Shown here one piece after another: positions 1-9,046 of a stretch of 64,000 nt of DNA (positions are counted from its first letter, which is position 1; each line of letters starts with the position of its first letter). The stretch comes from Acetobacter sicerae. GTDB lineage: Bacteria; Pseudomonadota; Alphaproteobacteria; Acetobacterales; Acetobacteraceae. Location: contig NZ_JAAABN010000001.1 of assembly GCF_011516765.1 (NCBI RefSeq), positions 186,001-250,000 of the forward strand, in the 5' to 3' direction. The notes under the pieces were generated by a model. It saw nothing but the letters and a program-made list of their open reading frames with translations, searched no databases and had not been told where the DNA came from. The position numbers and the translations under genes were made by a program.

Positions 1-55
1 GCACCAGTTCAGTATTATTGATCAAGGCATGAATGCAATCAGACAGAGCAGGGCC

Positions 56-883
56 ATGCCGAAGCAGACTTTTTTCATCACAGGTGCTAATTCAGGGGTC
101 GGGTTGGCCATCGCCCAAGCCGCCCTTGAAGCGGGTCATCAGGTGATTGGTACAGTCCGGTCGCAAACCGCAAAAGCGTCATTGCTGGAGCGACTGCCGG
201 ATGTCTGCGCAGTCCTGTGTGACGTCACCGAGTTCGATCGCATTCCCGCCATTGTCGCACAGGCAGAAGAAGACCACGGTCCGGTCGACGTGCTCATCAA
301 CAATGCCGGCTATGGACATGAAGGCGTGCTCGAGGAGTCTCCTCTCGAGGAAATGCGCCGCCAGTTCGACGTCAATGTCTTCGGAGCTGTTGCAATCGCC
401 AAAGCCTTCCTGCCGCGTTTTCGCGAACGGCGTAACGGGTTTATCGTGAACGTGACATCGATGGGTGGTCTGATCACCATGCCGGGTATCGCGTATTACT
501 GTGGCAGCAAATTCGCTTTGCAGGGCATTTCGGACGTTATGCGAGCAGAAATGGCGCCCTTTGGAGTTCATGTCACGGCGCTGTGCCCCGGATCATTCCG
601 CACAGACTGGGCCGGGCGCTCGATGGTGAGGACCGAGCGCTCGATTGAGGACTATAATACTCTGTTCGATCCGATCCGGGCTGCCCGACATGAGAAGGAC
701 GGTAAACAATTGGGCGACCCGGCAAAACTCGCCGCCGCAGTGCTTGAGCTTGTTGCTTCGGACGCGCCTCCACCGCAACTGCTTCTGGGCAGCGATGCTC
801 TGCGTCTGGTTCGTGAACGGATCTCCCGTCTGGAAAAAGAAATTGCAGATTGGGAGGAATTAACCCGATCGACAGACGGCTGA
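56..883 (+). CDS. SDR family NAD(P)-dependent oxidoreductase
   Basis: A 275-residue classical short-chain dehydrogenase, probably cytosolic and acting on an unknown carbonyl or alcohol. The N-terminal dinucleotide motif TGANSGVG is at residues 9-16, NNAG at about 82-85, a catalytic Ser at about 135 (NVTSMGG) and the Tyr-x-x-x-Lys pair at 148/152. An in-frame ATG exists at 29, but the Rossmann strand begins right after the Met at 56, the usual SDR spacing, so 56 is preferred. It runs convergently into the fetAB operon with a 75-bp gap. Substrate is not predictable from sequence; the family assignment is firm. Confidence 0.85.
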   Translation: MPKQTFFITGANSGVGLAIAQAALEAGHQVIGTVRSQTAKASLLERLPDVCAVLCDVTEFDRIPAIVAQAEEDHGPVDVLINNAGYGHEGVLEESPLEEMRRQFDVNVFGAVAIAKAFLPRFRERRNGFIVNVTSMGGLITMPGIAYYCGSKFALQGISDVMRAEMAPFGVHVTALCPGSFRTDWAGRSMVRTERSIEDYNTLFDPIRAARHEKDGKQLGDPAKLAAAVLELVASDAPPPQLLLGSDALRLVRERISRLEKEIADWEELTRSTDG

Positions 884-958
884 TGTTTCCAGAGAGTGGT
901 GGCTGCTGTCAGGAGGCGGATTTTCCGAGTCAAATGTCCAACATGTAGGCGAAACCAG

Positions 959-1750
959 TCACCGAATCCTCTCCAACCTCAACCGCCCGCGCTCATCCGT
1001 CAGATGCAGGCACGTCAGCACTGCCGCCAGAGTGGCTCCGGCGAGGTTGCCGAAAATGACAAGGCTCATCAGCACAATCTGATAGCGGGAGGCAGCGACG
1101 GGGCTCATTCCGGCAAGCAGCTGTCCGGTCATGATGCCGGGAAGCGTGACCAGTCCGGCGGCCGACATCTGGTTCAGTGTCGGAATCAGCGCCGTGCGCA
1201 GCGCCTTGCGGATGGGGTCTTCCAGCGCTTTCAGGCGTGTCGCGCCGAGCAGAATGCGGGCTTCGATGGCTGAGCGGTCCCGCGTCACTGCGCTCAACAG
1301 GCTGTTCAGGGTGAGACTGGTGGCGTTCATCACGTTGCCGATAATCAGCCCGGCCATGGGAATGGTCGCACGCGCGGCGAACAGCGGGTGAGGGCGCAGG
1401 CTGGTAAGGAAGCCCATCGACGTCGCCAATGCTGCGCCAAAAAGGATCGAAGCGCCCGCAATGCCGTAATGCCAGCGTGGCGTCATGCGTGAGGTCTGAC
1501 GATTTCCAGCCTCGAAGGTTCCGGCGCACAGGATCACGGCGAGGACGGCGAATGTCAGGAACAGCGATGTCTGTCCGAACACAAAGAGCAGCACATTCCC
1601 GATCAGCAGCAACTGCACCGACATGCGCAGGGCGGCGATGACGATGGACCGACCGGTTTTCAGAGCCAGTATCTGCGAGGCAAGCGCGCAGGCGAGAATG
1701 AGGCAGGCCGCAATGCCAAGATCAAAGGGCGTGATAAGGGCAGGGGACAT
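959..1750 (-). CDS. fetB: FetB-like metal-export ABC permease
   Basis: A 263-residue polytopic inner-membrane protein of the UPF0014/FetB (YbbM) family, with about seven hydrophobic segments and the conserved central region rich in small and polar residues (PMAGLIIGNVMNA at about 150-162, LPGIMTGQLLAG at about 219-230). In E. coli FetAB exports iron and helps oxidative-stress resistance; the same role is inferred here. It starts 3 bp after the stop of the ATPase gene, so the two form a two-gene operon. Length is normal for the family. Confidence 0.85.
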   Translation of the reverse strand: MSPALITPFDLGIAACLILACALASQILALKTGRSIVIAALRMSVQLLLIGNVLLFVFGQTSLFLTFAVLAVILCAGTFEAGNRQTSRMTPRWHYGIAGASILFGAALATSMGFLTSLRPHPLFAARATIPMAGLIIGNVMNATSLTLNSLLSAVTRDRSAIEARILLGATRLKALEDPIRKALRTALIPTLNQMSAAGLVTLPGIMTGQLLAGMSPVAASRYQIVLMSLVIFGNLAGATLAAVLTCLHLTDERGRLRLERIR

Positions 1751-1753
1751 GCG

Positions 1754-2362
1754 TCAGGCTACCTCTTCCAGCCGACCGTCCCGCAGGATGGCGCGCCGGT
1801 CGGCCAGACGTTCAACCTGAGCAGCGTTATGCGACACCAGAACAATGATCCGGCCTTCATTTTTCTGGTGCATGATCAGGTCTTCGATCAATGAAGTGGA
1901 TTGAGGATCAAGAGCTGAAGTCGGTTCATCCAGAAGCAGCACCTGCGGATGATGCAAAAGCCCTCTTACAAGCGCCAGCCTCTGTCGCTCGCCGGTTGAG
2001 AGGCCGCGAATTTCAGCGGCCAGCATGCGTTCAGGAAGGCCGACCGCCTCAATGAGCGTGCGGGCCTTCAGAGTGTCCGCAATGTGATCACTGACGCTCT
2101 CGCTCCACCATCCCGGTTCCGCCGGAAAGTAGGCGACGCGCTGCCGCCAGACATGGCCGGACATGCTCAGGGAGTTTTCGCCATCCAGAATGAGCGTGCC
2201 GGTATGGGGATCAAGGTCCGCGACCAGACGTAGCAGCAGGGATTTACCGCTGCCCGAAGCGCCGGTGATGGCCAGGCATTCGTTATGTGCGACATGAAAG
2301 GTGACCGGACCGACCCGCTCAGACCTGAGTTTATCGGCAATCAGGCCGGTGTTTTTGCTCAT
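1754..2362 (-). CDS. fetA: FetA-like ABC transporter ATP-binding protein
   Basis: A 202-residue ABC ATPase with an intact Walker A (GASGSGKS, about 34-41), an ABC signature LSTGE, Walker B LLLDEPTSALD and the H-loop VSHN. It is short, as FetA/YbbL proteins are, and lies directly upstream of the FetB-like permease. The Met at 2362 is chosen because the ABC fold begins there; the upstream in-frame Met at 2446 would add 28 residues unlike the family. The partner permease sets the likely role as metal (iron) export. Confidence in the ATPase call is high and in the substrate moderate. Confidence 0.85.
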   Translation of the reverse strand: MSKNTGLIADKLRSERVGPVTFHVAHNECLAITGASGSGKSLLLRLVADLDPHTGTLILDGENSLSMSGHVWRQRVAYFPAEPGWWSESVSDHIADTLKARTLIEAVGLPERMLAAEIRGLSTGERQRLALVRGLLHHPQVLLLDEPTSALDPQSTSLIEDLIMHQKNEGRIIVLVSHNAAQVERLADRRAILRDGRLEEVA

Positions 2363-2549
2363 GATATGGTTTGTAGCGAAACGGGGGTAAGGCCGCAATT
2401 CCACTGAAAATGCTGCGTTTTCATGTTGAACAGGCAATAAATACAAAAGTTTAATATCGTGAAATTGACGAAAATCATGGAGCGGGCTGCCGTGATGCGT
2501 GTTTGTTTCCTCCGCAGGTCAGGCATCTGCTGTTCAGGGGAGAACGCAA

Positions 2550-3314
2550 ATGGCACGCGTAGCGGGAAAAGTAGCGATTATCAGTGGTGCGGCTTCGGGC
2601 ATCGGCAAGGCGACCGCCATGCTTCTGGCCAAGGAAGGTGCGTCCGTTGTTATCGGTGATCTGAAAGAGGAAGACGGTCAGAAAGCCGTTGCAGAAATCG
2701 AGGCGGCAGGCGGCAAGGCGCTGTTCGTCAAGCTAGACGTCAGCAAGGAAGCTGACTGGAAAGCGGCGATCGACGCAACGATCGCAAAATTCGGAAAGCT
2801 GGATATTGCGGTCAACAATGCGGGCATCGCTTACACGGGGACCGTGGAGAGCACCGATCTTGCGCATTGGCAGCGTGTGATTTCGATCAACCTCGACGGT
2901 GTGTTTCTTGGCACGAAATACGCCATTGAAGGCATGCGCAGGCACGGCAAGGGCGGGTCGATCGTCAACCTGTCCTCGATTGAAGGTCTGGTCGGCGATC
3001 CGACACTCGCCGCCTATAACGCCAGCAAGGGCGGTGTGCGGTTGTTCACCAAATCATCCGCTCTGCACTGCGCCAAGTCCGGCTATGCGATCCGCGTAAA
3101 CTCGGTGCATCCCGGTTACATCTGGACGCCGATGGTGGCGGGCCTCACCAACGAGGAAGCGGAAGCCAGACAGAAACTGGTTGATCTGCATCCGCTCGGC
3201 CATCTTGGCGAGCCGGACGACATCGCTTACGGCATTCTGTATCTTGCATCCGATGAATCCAAGTTCATGACGGGTAGCGAACTGGTCATCGATGGCGGTT
3301 ATACCGCTCAGTAA
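2550..3314 (+). CDS. SDR alcohol dehydrogenase, R-specific ADH-like
   Basis: A 254-residue classical SDR. It has the cofactor motif SGAASGIG (12-19), NNAG (89-92), the LSSIEG block at 141-146 and catalytic Tyr156/Lys160, and ends in DGGYTAQ. The SSIEG, GDP-LxAYNASKG and C-terminal GGYTAQ blocks resemble the Lactobacillus brevis R-specific alcohol dehydrogenase group. Asp37 at the end of strand 2 predicts NAD(H) rather than NADP(H) preference. Start at 2550 is supported by a GGGGAG ribosome site 6-10 bp upstream; the earlier in-frame Met at 2499 has none. A secondary alcohol or ketone substrate is inferred. Confidence 0.85.
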   Translation: MARVAGKVAIISGAASGIGKATAMLLAKEGASVVIGDLKEEDGQKAVAEIEAAGGKALFVKLDVSKEADWKAAIDATIAKFGKLDIAVNNAGIAYTGTVESTDLAHWQRVISINLDGVFLGTKYAIEGMRRHGKGGSIVNLSSIEGLVGDPTLAAYNASKGGVRLFTKSSALHCAKSGYAIRVNSVHPGYIWTPMVAGLTNEEAEARQKLVDLHPLGHLGEPDDIAYGILYLASDESKFMTGSELVIDGGYTAQ

Positions 3315-3379
3315 CGAACAGGCTCAACGTCCGCTGCACAGCAACGTCAGAGGGCGTTGATCCTCTGTCAGAAGCCGGG

Positions 3380-4186
3380 CTAGCCGACTTCCAGCGTCGT
3401 CACGTTGAATGATGACAGCATGTGGGGACCAAACGATGTGGAGATCGCCACATCGGCGGCGTCCCGCCCTCGTGCAATGACAATCCGACCGATACGCGGC
3501 TCATTGTGTCGCGCATCCTGCGTGTACCAGCAGCCGTCCATCCAGACTTCGAACCACGCCGAAAAATCCATCGGATCAGGCAGGAGCGGCACACCGATAT
3601 CGCCCAGATAGCCTGTGCAGTAGCGGGCGGGAATGTTCATGCAGCGGCAGAGTGTGACCGCCAGATGTGCGAAATCACGACAGACGCCGGTGCCTTCACT
3701 CCATCCTTCCCACGCCGTCCGGGTGCTGCGGGCATTGGCGTAACTGAATTTGATGTGATTGTGCACATAATCGACGATAGCCTGCACGCGTCCCCAGCCG
3801 GGAGCAATATGCCCGAACATGGACCACGCGAATTCGGACAGCACATCTGTCTCGCAGTAGCGGCTGCCCATCAGGAAGACGAGCAGGTCGGACGGCAGGT
3901 ACTCCACAGGCGTCTGGATCGCGCCCCACCCCTGTTTTTCGGGCAGGCCGCTGTCGTAAATCGTAAAATCAACCCAGGTGCGGAACCGTCCTGCGGGCGC
4001 CAGAAGGCGAGTGCAGCGATTGCCGAACCCATCAATGTAACGCTGTACCGGAACAAAGGGGTCGATCGAGGCCCGCTGGGGTGTCAGCAGATCATTTTCC
4101 CGCTCCGGCCGAATGTCCAGCATCAGAACCAAAGGTGTTGGCGCTGGAAAGTCTATGGAAATGTCGTAACCGGCTCTGATTTCCAT
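3380..4186 (-). CDS. Transglutaminase-fold family protein
   Basis: A 268-residue protein of the bacterial transglutaminase-like superfamily (COG1305). The cysteine nucleophile region TGVCRDFAHLA has Cys169, followed by the conserved RCMNIPARYCTGYLGD block. The catalytic His normally found in the D-F-H-A-W motif is Ser here (MDFSAWFE, about 206-213), with the WYTQDARHN block following. This Ser form is one I believe occurs in a proteobacterial subfamily, so it may be a normal variant; an amidase, peptidase or non-catalytic role is possible. No signal peptide. Divergent from the downstream amidohydrolase with a 191-bp gap. Confidence 0.8.
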   Translation of the reverse strand: MEIRAGYDISIDFPAPTPLVLMLDIRPERENDLLTPQRASIDPFVPVQRYIDGFGNRCTRLLAPAGRFRTWVDFTIYDSGLPEKQGWGAIQTPVEYLPSDLLVFLMGSRYCETDVLSEFAWSMFGHIAPGWGRVQAIVDYVHNHIKFSYANARSTRTAWEGWSEGTGVCRDFAHLAVTLCRCMNIPARYCTGYLGDIGVPLLPDPMDFSAWFEVWMDGCWYTQDARHNEPRIGRIVIARGRDAADVAISTSFGPHMLSSFNVTTLEVG

Positions 4187-4377
4187 GAATTCTCTTTCCT
4201 TTTCGGGTGCGCAACAAATGCGACAGTGGCGTTTTTCGCAACAGATGTCACGATGCTAGTCTGTAACGATCTTCGGGTGCTACAGTTCTCTGAAGAAAAT
4301 ACTGTCTGCCCTTGAAGAAAGGCATGGCTTGTGTGAGTCCGGGCAACCAACCGTCTCAATGCGAGCATGGATGACCG

Positions 4378-5205
4378 ATGACCGATAAACACGCCCAGCT
4401 TTCCGCCTCGTCATTCCTGACGCCGGAAGATCCATCACCCGTTGTCGTGCATGGCGGGACCGATCCCCGGTCTCCTCTGCTGCTTGTCAGCGACCATGCG
4501 GGACAGGCCATTCCGTCGGCTCTGGGAGATCTGGGTGTGCCTGAAGCGGAGCGGGCCAGGCATATCGGCTGGGATATCGGCATTGACGGGGTAGGGCGGA
4601 CACTGGCCGATCTGACCGGCGCCCTGCTGATCGAACAGAGTTATTCCCGTCTTGTGATCGACTGCAATCGCGCGCCGGGCCACCAGACCGCCATCGTGAC
4701 TGTTAGTGACGGAACACCGGTGCCAGCCAATCAGGATGTGAGCGCGAAGGAAGCGGCTCTTCGCACACAGGCCATCTTTGATCCCTATCAGACCCGTATC
4801 GGTGAAGAACTGGATCGACGTGAAAAAGAAGGGATCGAGACTTTTCTCATCGCCCTGCACAGTTTCACACCGGAAATGCAGAGTTTCAGACGACCATGGC
4901 ACTGCGGCGTGCTGCATAATCATGACCCGCGTTTCGGACGGATCATCATCGACTGTCTGAGCGAGGAAGGGCTGACCGTTGGAGACAACGAGCCTTACGA
5001 ACTGACGGATACCAGCGATTACACGGTTCCTGTGCATGGGGAACGTCGCAGGATTCCTCATGTCGAGATCGAAATCCGGCAGGATCTGATCACGGCTGAA
5101 ACCGGCCAGAAGGAATGGGCCGAACGGCTCGCCCGCATTCTGCCTGAAGCCATAAAGCGCTATCATGAGCAGTATGGCAGCCACCCCGCCACGGAAGCTG
5201 AGTGA
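4378..5205 (+). CDS. N-formylglutamate amidohydrolase family protein
   Basis: A 275-residue member of the N-formylglutamate amidohydrolase (HutG-type) family. It shows the family blocks LLLVSDHAG near residue 40, HIGWDIGIDG near 65, an IDCNRAPG segment and LHSFTP near 160. These enzymes hydrolyse N-formyl-L-glutamate at the end of one histidine-degradation route, but many members stand alone and have unproved substrates. No hut genes are visible here, so the physiological substrate is open. Its stop overlaps the aroE start by one base (TGATG), implying translational coupling with the housekeeping genes that follow. Confidence 0.8.
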   Translation: MTDKHAQLSASSFLTPEDPSPVVVHGGTDPRSPLLLVSDHAGQAIPSALGDLGVPEAERARHIGWDIGIDGVGRTLADLTGALLIEQSYSRLVIDCNRAPGHQTAIVTVSDGTPVPANQDVSAKEAALRTQAIFDPYQTRIGEELDRREKEGIETFLIALHSFTPEMQSFRRPWHCGVLHNHDPRFGRIIIDCLSEEGLTVGDNEPYELTDTSDYTVPVHGERRRIPHVEIEIRQDLITAETGQKEWAERLARILPEAIKRYHEQYGSHPATEAE

Positions 5206-6110
5206 TGAGTGAGTTCCGCATTACCGGCAAAGCGAAACTGGCTGGTGTGATCGGGTATCCGGTGACGCATTCCCTGTCGCCCGTGCTGCACAATTACTGG
5301 CTTGCCCGGCATGGGATTGACGGGGCCTACGTGCCTCTGTCGGTTGCACCGGACGCTTTTGTCATTGCCGTAAAAGGTTTGCAGGCTGCTGGCTTCAGAG
5401 GGGCGAACGTCACCATTCCCCATAAAGAGGCCGCCTTCGCCATCGCGGACGAGGTGGACCCGATGGCCCGCATCGCGGGGTCAGTCAACACGCTGGTGTT
5501 TCGTGAGGATGGCTCCATCCACGGTTCGTCCACGGATGGGTTTGGCTATGTTGCGAACCTTGAAGCGGATGGGATTGATGTGTCCGCATTGGCCAGCCGG
5601 GGACCAGCGCTACTGCTTGGAGCAGGCGGGGCTGCGCGTTCCATCGCGACAAGCCTGCTGGAGAAAGGGTTCCAGGTCATTTTCTCCAACCGGACTGCCG
5701 AGCGTGCAGACGGGCTTGCGAAGGAGCTTGATGCGGCATGGCGGCGCAATTTTCCGGAAGGTGATGCGCCCTGGCTTTCCACCATCGCGTGGGATGAGTG
5801 GGAAGAGCAACTGGGCGACATGGCGCTTCTCGTGAACACGACCTCTCTGGGGATGCAGGGCGGTCCTGCTCCTGACTGGGCTCCGAATCTCAGCAAGGCG
5901 TCCCGGCATCTGGTCGCCTCGGACATCGTGTATGTCCCGCAGGAAACGCCCTTTCTCAAGGCTGCCCGGGAGCTGGGGCTGACGACATCGGGCGGACTGG
6001 GGATGCTGCTGCATCAGGCGCGTCCCGGCTTCAAGGCATGGTTCGGCGCGGACACGGAGGTCGATGAGGCCACGGTCGCGTATATTCGCGCGGCTCTGAG
6101 CAGGCGCTGA
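5205..6110 (+). CDS. aroE: Shikimate dehydrogenase
   Basis: A 301-residue enzyme that reduces 3-dehydroshikimate to shikimate with NADPH in the chorismate pathway. The shikimate site HSLSPVLHN is at about 19-27, the catalytic Lys is in NVTIPHKEA, the Asp is in SSTDGFGY and the NADP motif is GAGGAARSI. ATG at 5205 overlaps the preceding stop; a GTG one codon earlier is also in frame. Length is slightly over the E. coli enzyme (272 residues) because of an insertion in the C-terminal half. Second gene of a tight four-gene run with coaE and dnaQ. Confidence 0.95.
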   Translation: MSEFRITGKAKLAGVIGYPVTHSLSPVLHNYWLARHGIDGAYVPLSVAPDAFVIAVKGLQAAGFRGANVTIPHKEAAFAIADEVDPMARIAGSVNTLVFREDGSIHGSSTDGFGYVANLEADGIDVSALASRGPALLLGAGGAARSIATSLLEKGFQVIFSNRTAERADGLAKELDAAWRRNFPEGDAPWLSTIAWDEWEEQLGDMALLVNTTSLGMQGGPAPDWAPNLSKASRHLVASDIVYVPQETPFLKAARELGLTTSGGLGMLLHQARPGFKAWFGADTEVDEATVAYIRAALSRR

Positions 6111-6116
6111 ATCTCC

Positions 6117-6719
6117 ATGAAGGTCTTGGGGCTTACCGGCGGGATCGGCATGGGCAAGACGACAGTGGCCCGTATGCTCAGCCGGGCCGGTTTCCCGGTT
6201 TTTGATTCGGACGCCACAGTGCATCGTCTGCAGGGGCCGGGAGGCGACGCTGTTCTGCTGATTGGAAAACTGATTCCGGCTGCGCTGGTGAAAAATGCGC
6301 GCGGCGAGTTTTCGCTGGATCGACAGGAACTCAGAAAAGCCGTGATGGCGCATCCTGATCTGATCAAACAGCTTGAGAAAATCATTCATCCTCTGGTGTT
6401 CGCCGCTCGTGATCGGTTTCTCAGACGATGTCGTCACAAGGGAACTGACTGGGTTGTCATTGATGTCCCTCTGCTGTTTGAGACTGGCGGAGACAGACGG
6501 TGTGACAGGGTCGTGGTCGTTTCAGCGCCGCGTCGCACACAGATCGCCCGGATTGCCCGCAGACGGGGCATGACACCGGCGGAGGCTCAGAGAATGATCG
6601 CTCGCCAGATGCCGGACCACGAAAAACGCCGTCGTGCGGACGTGGTGATTCGCACAGGACTGTCGATGGCTGATACAAGGCGCGAGGTGAGGGCACTGAT
6701 CAGGGAAATGCGCGCATGA
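6117..6719 (+). CDS. coaE: Dephospho-CoA kinase
   Basis: A 200-residue P-loop kinase catalysing the last step of coenzyme A synthesis, phosphorylation of the 3-prime hydroxyl of dephospho-CoA. The signature GLTGGIGMGKTT lies at 5-16, IIHPLV near 88 and the DVPLLFETG block near 118. It starts 6 bp after aroE and its stop overlaps the dnaQ start by 4 bp (ATGA). The aroE-coaE-dnaQ order is recurrent in alphaproteobacteria, which supports the assignment. Confidence 0.95.
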   Translation: MKVLGLTGGIGMGKTTVARMLSRAGFPVFDSDATVHRLQGPGGDAVLLIGKLIPAALVKNARGEFSLDRQELRKAVMAHPDLIKQLEKIIHPLVFAARDRFLRRCRHKGTDWVVIDVPLLFETGGDRRCDRVVVVSAPRRTQIARIARRRGMTPAEAQRMIARQMPDHEKRRRADVVIRTGLSMADTRREVRALIREMRA

Positions 6720-7411
6720 AACGCTCGGTTCTGTTCGATACGGAAACTACGGGGCTTGAGGCGACAAAAGGCGACCGTGTGATTGAAATCGCAGCGCTGG
6801 AATTGCTGGGCGATCTTCCGACCGGCAAGACGTTTCATGTCCTGATCCACCCGGAGCGCGATATTCCGGAAGAAGCGTCCCGTGTGCACGGTCTCAAGCT
6901 TGAGGATCTGGAAGGCAAGCCGAAATTTGCCGCTATAGCCGATGACTTTCTGGCGTTCATTGGCGATGACGAACTGATTGCGCATAACGCCAGCTTCGAT
7001 TTCGGATTCATCAATGCCGAGATGGAGCGCGTGGGCAAACCGCCTCTCGACCCGTCGCGCAAGGTCGATACGCTGGAACTCGCCCGCGAGCGTTTCCCCG
7101 GCATGCCCAACAGCCTCGATGCGCTGTGTCGTCGTTACGGCATCGACCTGTCGGAACGCACGACGCATAACGCGCTGCTCGACTGCAAATTGCTGGCCGA
7201 AGTCTATGTGGAGCTCATGGGTGGGCGGCAGCATGGGCTGGGTCTGGGTGGCACGGATGGCAATGAGTCACCGGTCGCACGCTATGCGGGGCCGGGCACC
7301 AGAACGCCGGTTCTGGTTCAGCCTGATGCGGAGACGCTTGCCGCACACGCAGCTTTTATCGGAAAACTGCCTGATCCGGTCTGGACTGCGGGCGAGAAAA
7401 CGGAAGGCTGA
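6716..7411 (+). CDS. dnaQ: DNA polymerase III epsilon subunit (3'-5' exonuclease)
   Basis: A 231-residue DEDDh exonuclease, the proofreading subunit of the replicative polymerase. Motif Exo I is FDTETTGL (8-15), Exo II HNASFDFGFINAE (about 91-103) and Exo III HNALLDCKLLA (about 152-162) with the His-x4-Asp spacing. The C-terminal tail past about 185 would carry the alpha-subunit binding segment. Translation is coupled to coaE by an ATGA overlap. It converges on the histidine kinase gene with only 3 bp between stop codons, leaving no room for a separate terminator. Confidence 0.93.
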   Translation: MKRSVLFDTETTGLEATKGDRVIEIAALELLGDLPTGKTFHVLIHPERDIPEEASRVHGLKLEDLEGKPKFAAIADDFLAFIGDDELIAHNASFDFGFINAEMERVGKPPLDPSRKVDTLELARERFPGMPNSLDALCRRYGIDLSERTTHNALLDCKLLAEVYVELMGGRQHGLGLGGTDGNESPVARYAGPGTRTPVLVQPDAETLAAHAAFIGKLPDPVWTAGEKTEG

Positions 7412-7414
7412 GAT

Positions 7415-9016
7415 TCAGGCGACGAGCGTGACCACGGCCTGAAGCCCGTTCGGCTCACGGTTGTGCAGCACGACGTCGCCACCCTGACCGCGGATGATCG
7501 TCCGGGTGATGGCCAGCCCCAGCCCCGTTCCTCCGGTTTCCCTGTTGCGGCTTTCCTCGCCTCGCACGAACGCTTCGAACATCCGCTCCAGATCGTCTTC
7601 CGGCAAACCGGGACCGTCATCCTCAACCGTCACTGTCACCCGACCATTATGGGGCGGATGGATGATCACCATCGCGTTGCCGCCATAATTGACGGCGTTG
7701 TTGATCAGATTGGTGAAGGCACGTTTCAGCCCCATCGGGCGGCCTTTTGTCATGACCGTTCCGTTGAAATCGGCCAGAATGATCCGGTCTCCATCTAACG
7801 GTCGGCTTTCAGCAACGTCGTCGACAACCGTTTGCAGAAGCGCATGCAGGTCCAGCGTGGTCAGGGGCTCACTGGCCGAACTGTCCTTGCTGAATTCAAG
7901 TGTTGCTTCAACAAGGCTCATCAATTCATTGATATCGTGAAGGAACTTTTCCCTCATCTCATCGTCTTCAATGAACTCGGCCCTTAGCTTCATCCGGGTG
8001 ATGGGGGTCCGGAGATCATGACCGATCGCAGAAAGAATGCGGGTTCTTTCCGAAATGAACCGTCGGATACGGGACGCCATGGCATTGAAGGCTGCGGCGG
8101 CCTGAGCCACTTCGAGCGGTCCCTGCTCGGATAGCGGAGGTGAAGCGGCATCGGGCGCGAAGGCTGCGGCTGCGGCGGATAAGGTGCGGACAGGCAGAAG
8201 CAGACGCCTCACTCCCCAGACGATCAGCAGACCGCTGCCGACTGTCATCAGCCCCAGCGCCAGCGGAAAGGTCGCGGAATTGAACGGGTTGGGCGCAGGC
8301 AGGCGATAGCGGATGACCAGCCAGCGCGTATCATTGGGCAGCAGAAAGGCCAGACCGCGATAGCGTTTCCTGTGATCCGGCAGCCATGCCACTCTCGTGG
8401 GCGGGAAGGGAAACAGCAGATCTTTCAGACGATGCTGCTCAGGTGACGGTCCGAGACATTGCGCGTCGGGACCATGCGGTGCGCTACCCGTGAAGTCTCC
8501 ACCGGGCTCCGAATGAGGAAGATCATGACACAGATCCGGAGAGCCTCCTCCGAAAAAGGCCGGCGGAGAGTCATTCCGCAAAGAGTGAAACGGCAGGGGA
8601 AACGGACCCGGATGAGGGCCGCCCGGACCGGCCATGTCATCGAGAGGGCTGTTCCTGAAACCTTCCGGAACAAAAAACAGCTTCTGGAACTCCATCCAGC
8701 CTTCCTGCCGGACCATGTCCTTGTCAGGCTCATTGGCAAGCCGGACAGAGAAGCTGGAAGGCGGGTCGAGTTCCTGTAATTCCTGATCCCGTTCGCCCGG
8801 AGGATCTTCCGCGACCGAACGATAGATCATCAGGGTGCGAAGCAGATCCTGATGCGCGACGAAACGTTCATGGAAGGTGATCCTGTCCATGGTCTCCACC
8901 GCGAGCCCCATGATGGCCAGTCCCACGAAGCCAACGGTCAGAAGCAGGCTCATCCGTGCCGCAAGGGAGCGCGGCAGAAACCGGACGTACCAATTCTGGG
9001 GGAAGAGTCGGTTCAC
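7415..9016 (-). CDS. Two-component sensor histidine kinase (EnvZ-like)
   Basis: A 533-residue membrane histidine kinase. A first membrane segment lies at about 22-42 and a second at about 253-275, enclosing a long periplasmic region of about 200 residues that is Pro/Gly/His-rich in its middle and so probably unstructured there. Then come a HAMP-like linker, the H-box IGHDLRTPITR (near 335), the N-box TNLINNAVNYGG and the ATP-lid glycines DGPGLP and GTGLGLAI. It follows its response regulator with a 30-bp gap. The input signal is unknown; the unusual periplasmic domain gives no match I can name. Confidence 0.88.
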   Translation of the reverse strand: MNRLFPQNWYVRFLPRSLAARMSLLLTVGFVGLAIMGLAVETMDRITFHERFVAHQDLLRTLMIYRSVAEDPPGERDQELQELDPPSSFSVRLANEPDKDMVRQEGWMEFQKLFFVPEGFRNSPLDDMAGPGGPHPGPFPLPFHSLRNDSPPAFFGGGSPDLCHDLPHSEPGGDFTGSAPHGPDAQCLGPSPEQHRLKDLLFPFPPTRVAWLPDHRKRYRGLAFLLPNDTRWLVIRYRLPAPNPFNSATFPLALGLMTVGSGLLIVWGVRRLLLPVRTLSAAAAAFAPDAASPPLSEQGPLEVAQAAAAFNAMASRIRRFISERTRILSAIGHDLRTPITRMKLRAEFIEDDEMREKFLHDINELMSLVEATLEFSKDSSASEPLTTLDLHALLQTVVDDVAESRPLDGDRIILADFNGTVMTKGRPMGLKRAFTNLINNAVNYGGNAMVIIHPPHNGRVTVTVEDDGPGLPEDDLERMFEAFVRGEESRNRETGGTGLGLAITRTIIRGQGGDVVLHNREPNGLQAVVTLVA

Positions 9017-9046
9017 AGCAGCCGCAACGCTGACTGATCCACCATG

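Noticed and set aside
5610-6437. 275-codon minus-strand frame over aroE and coaE
   Set aside because: It is antisense to two essential enzymes with complete motifs. Its sequence has no signature and no ribosome site was apparent.
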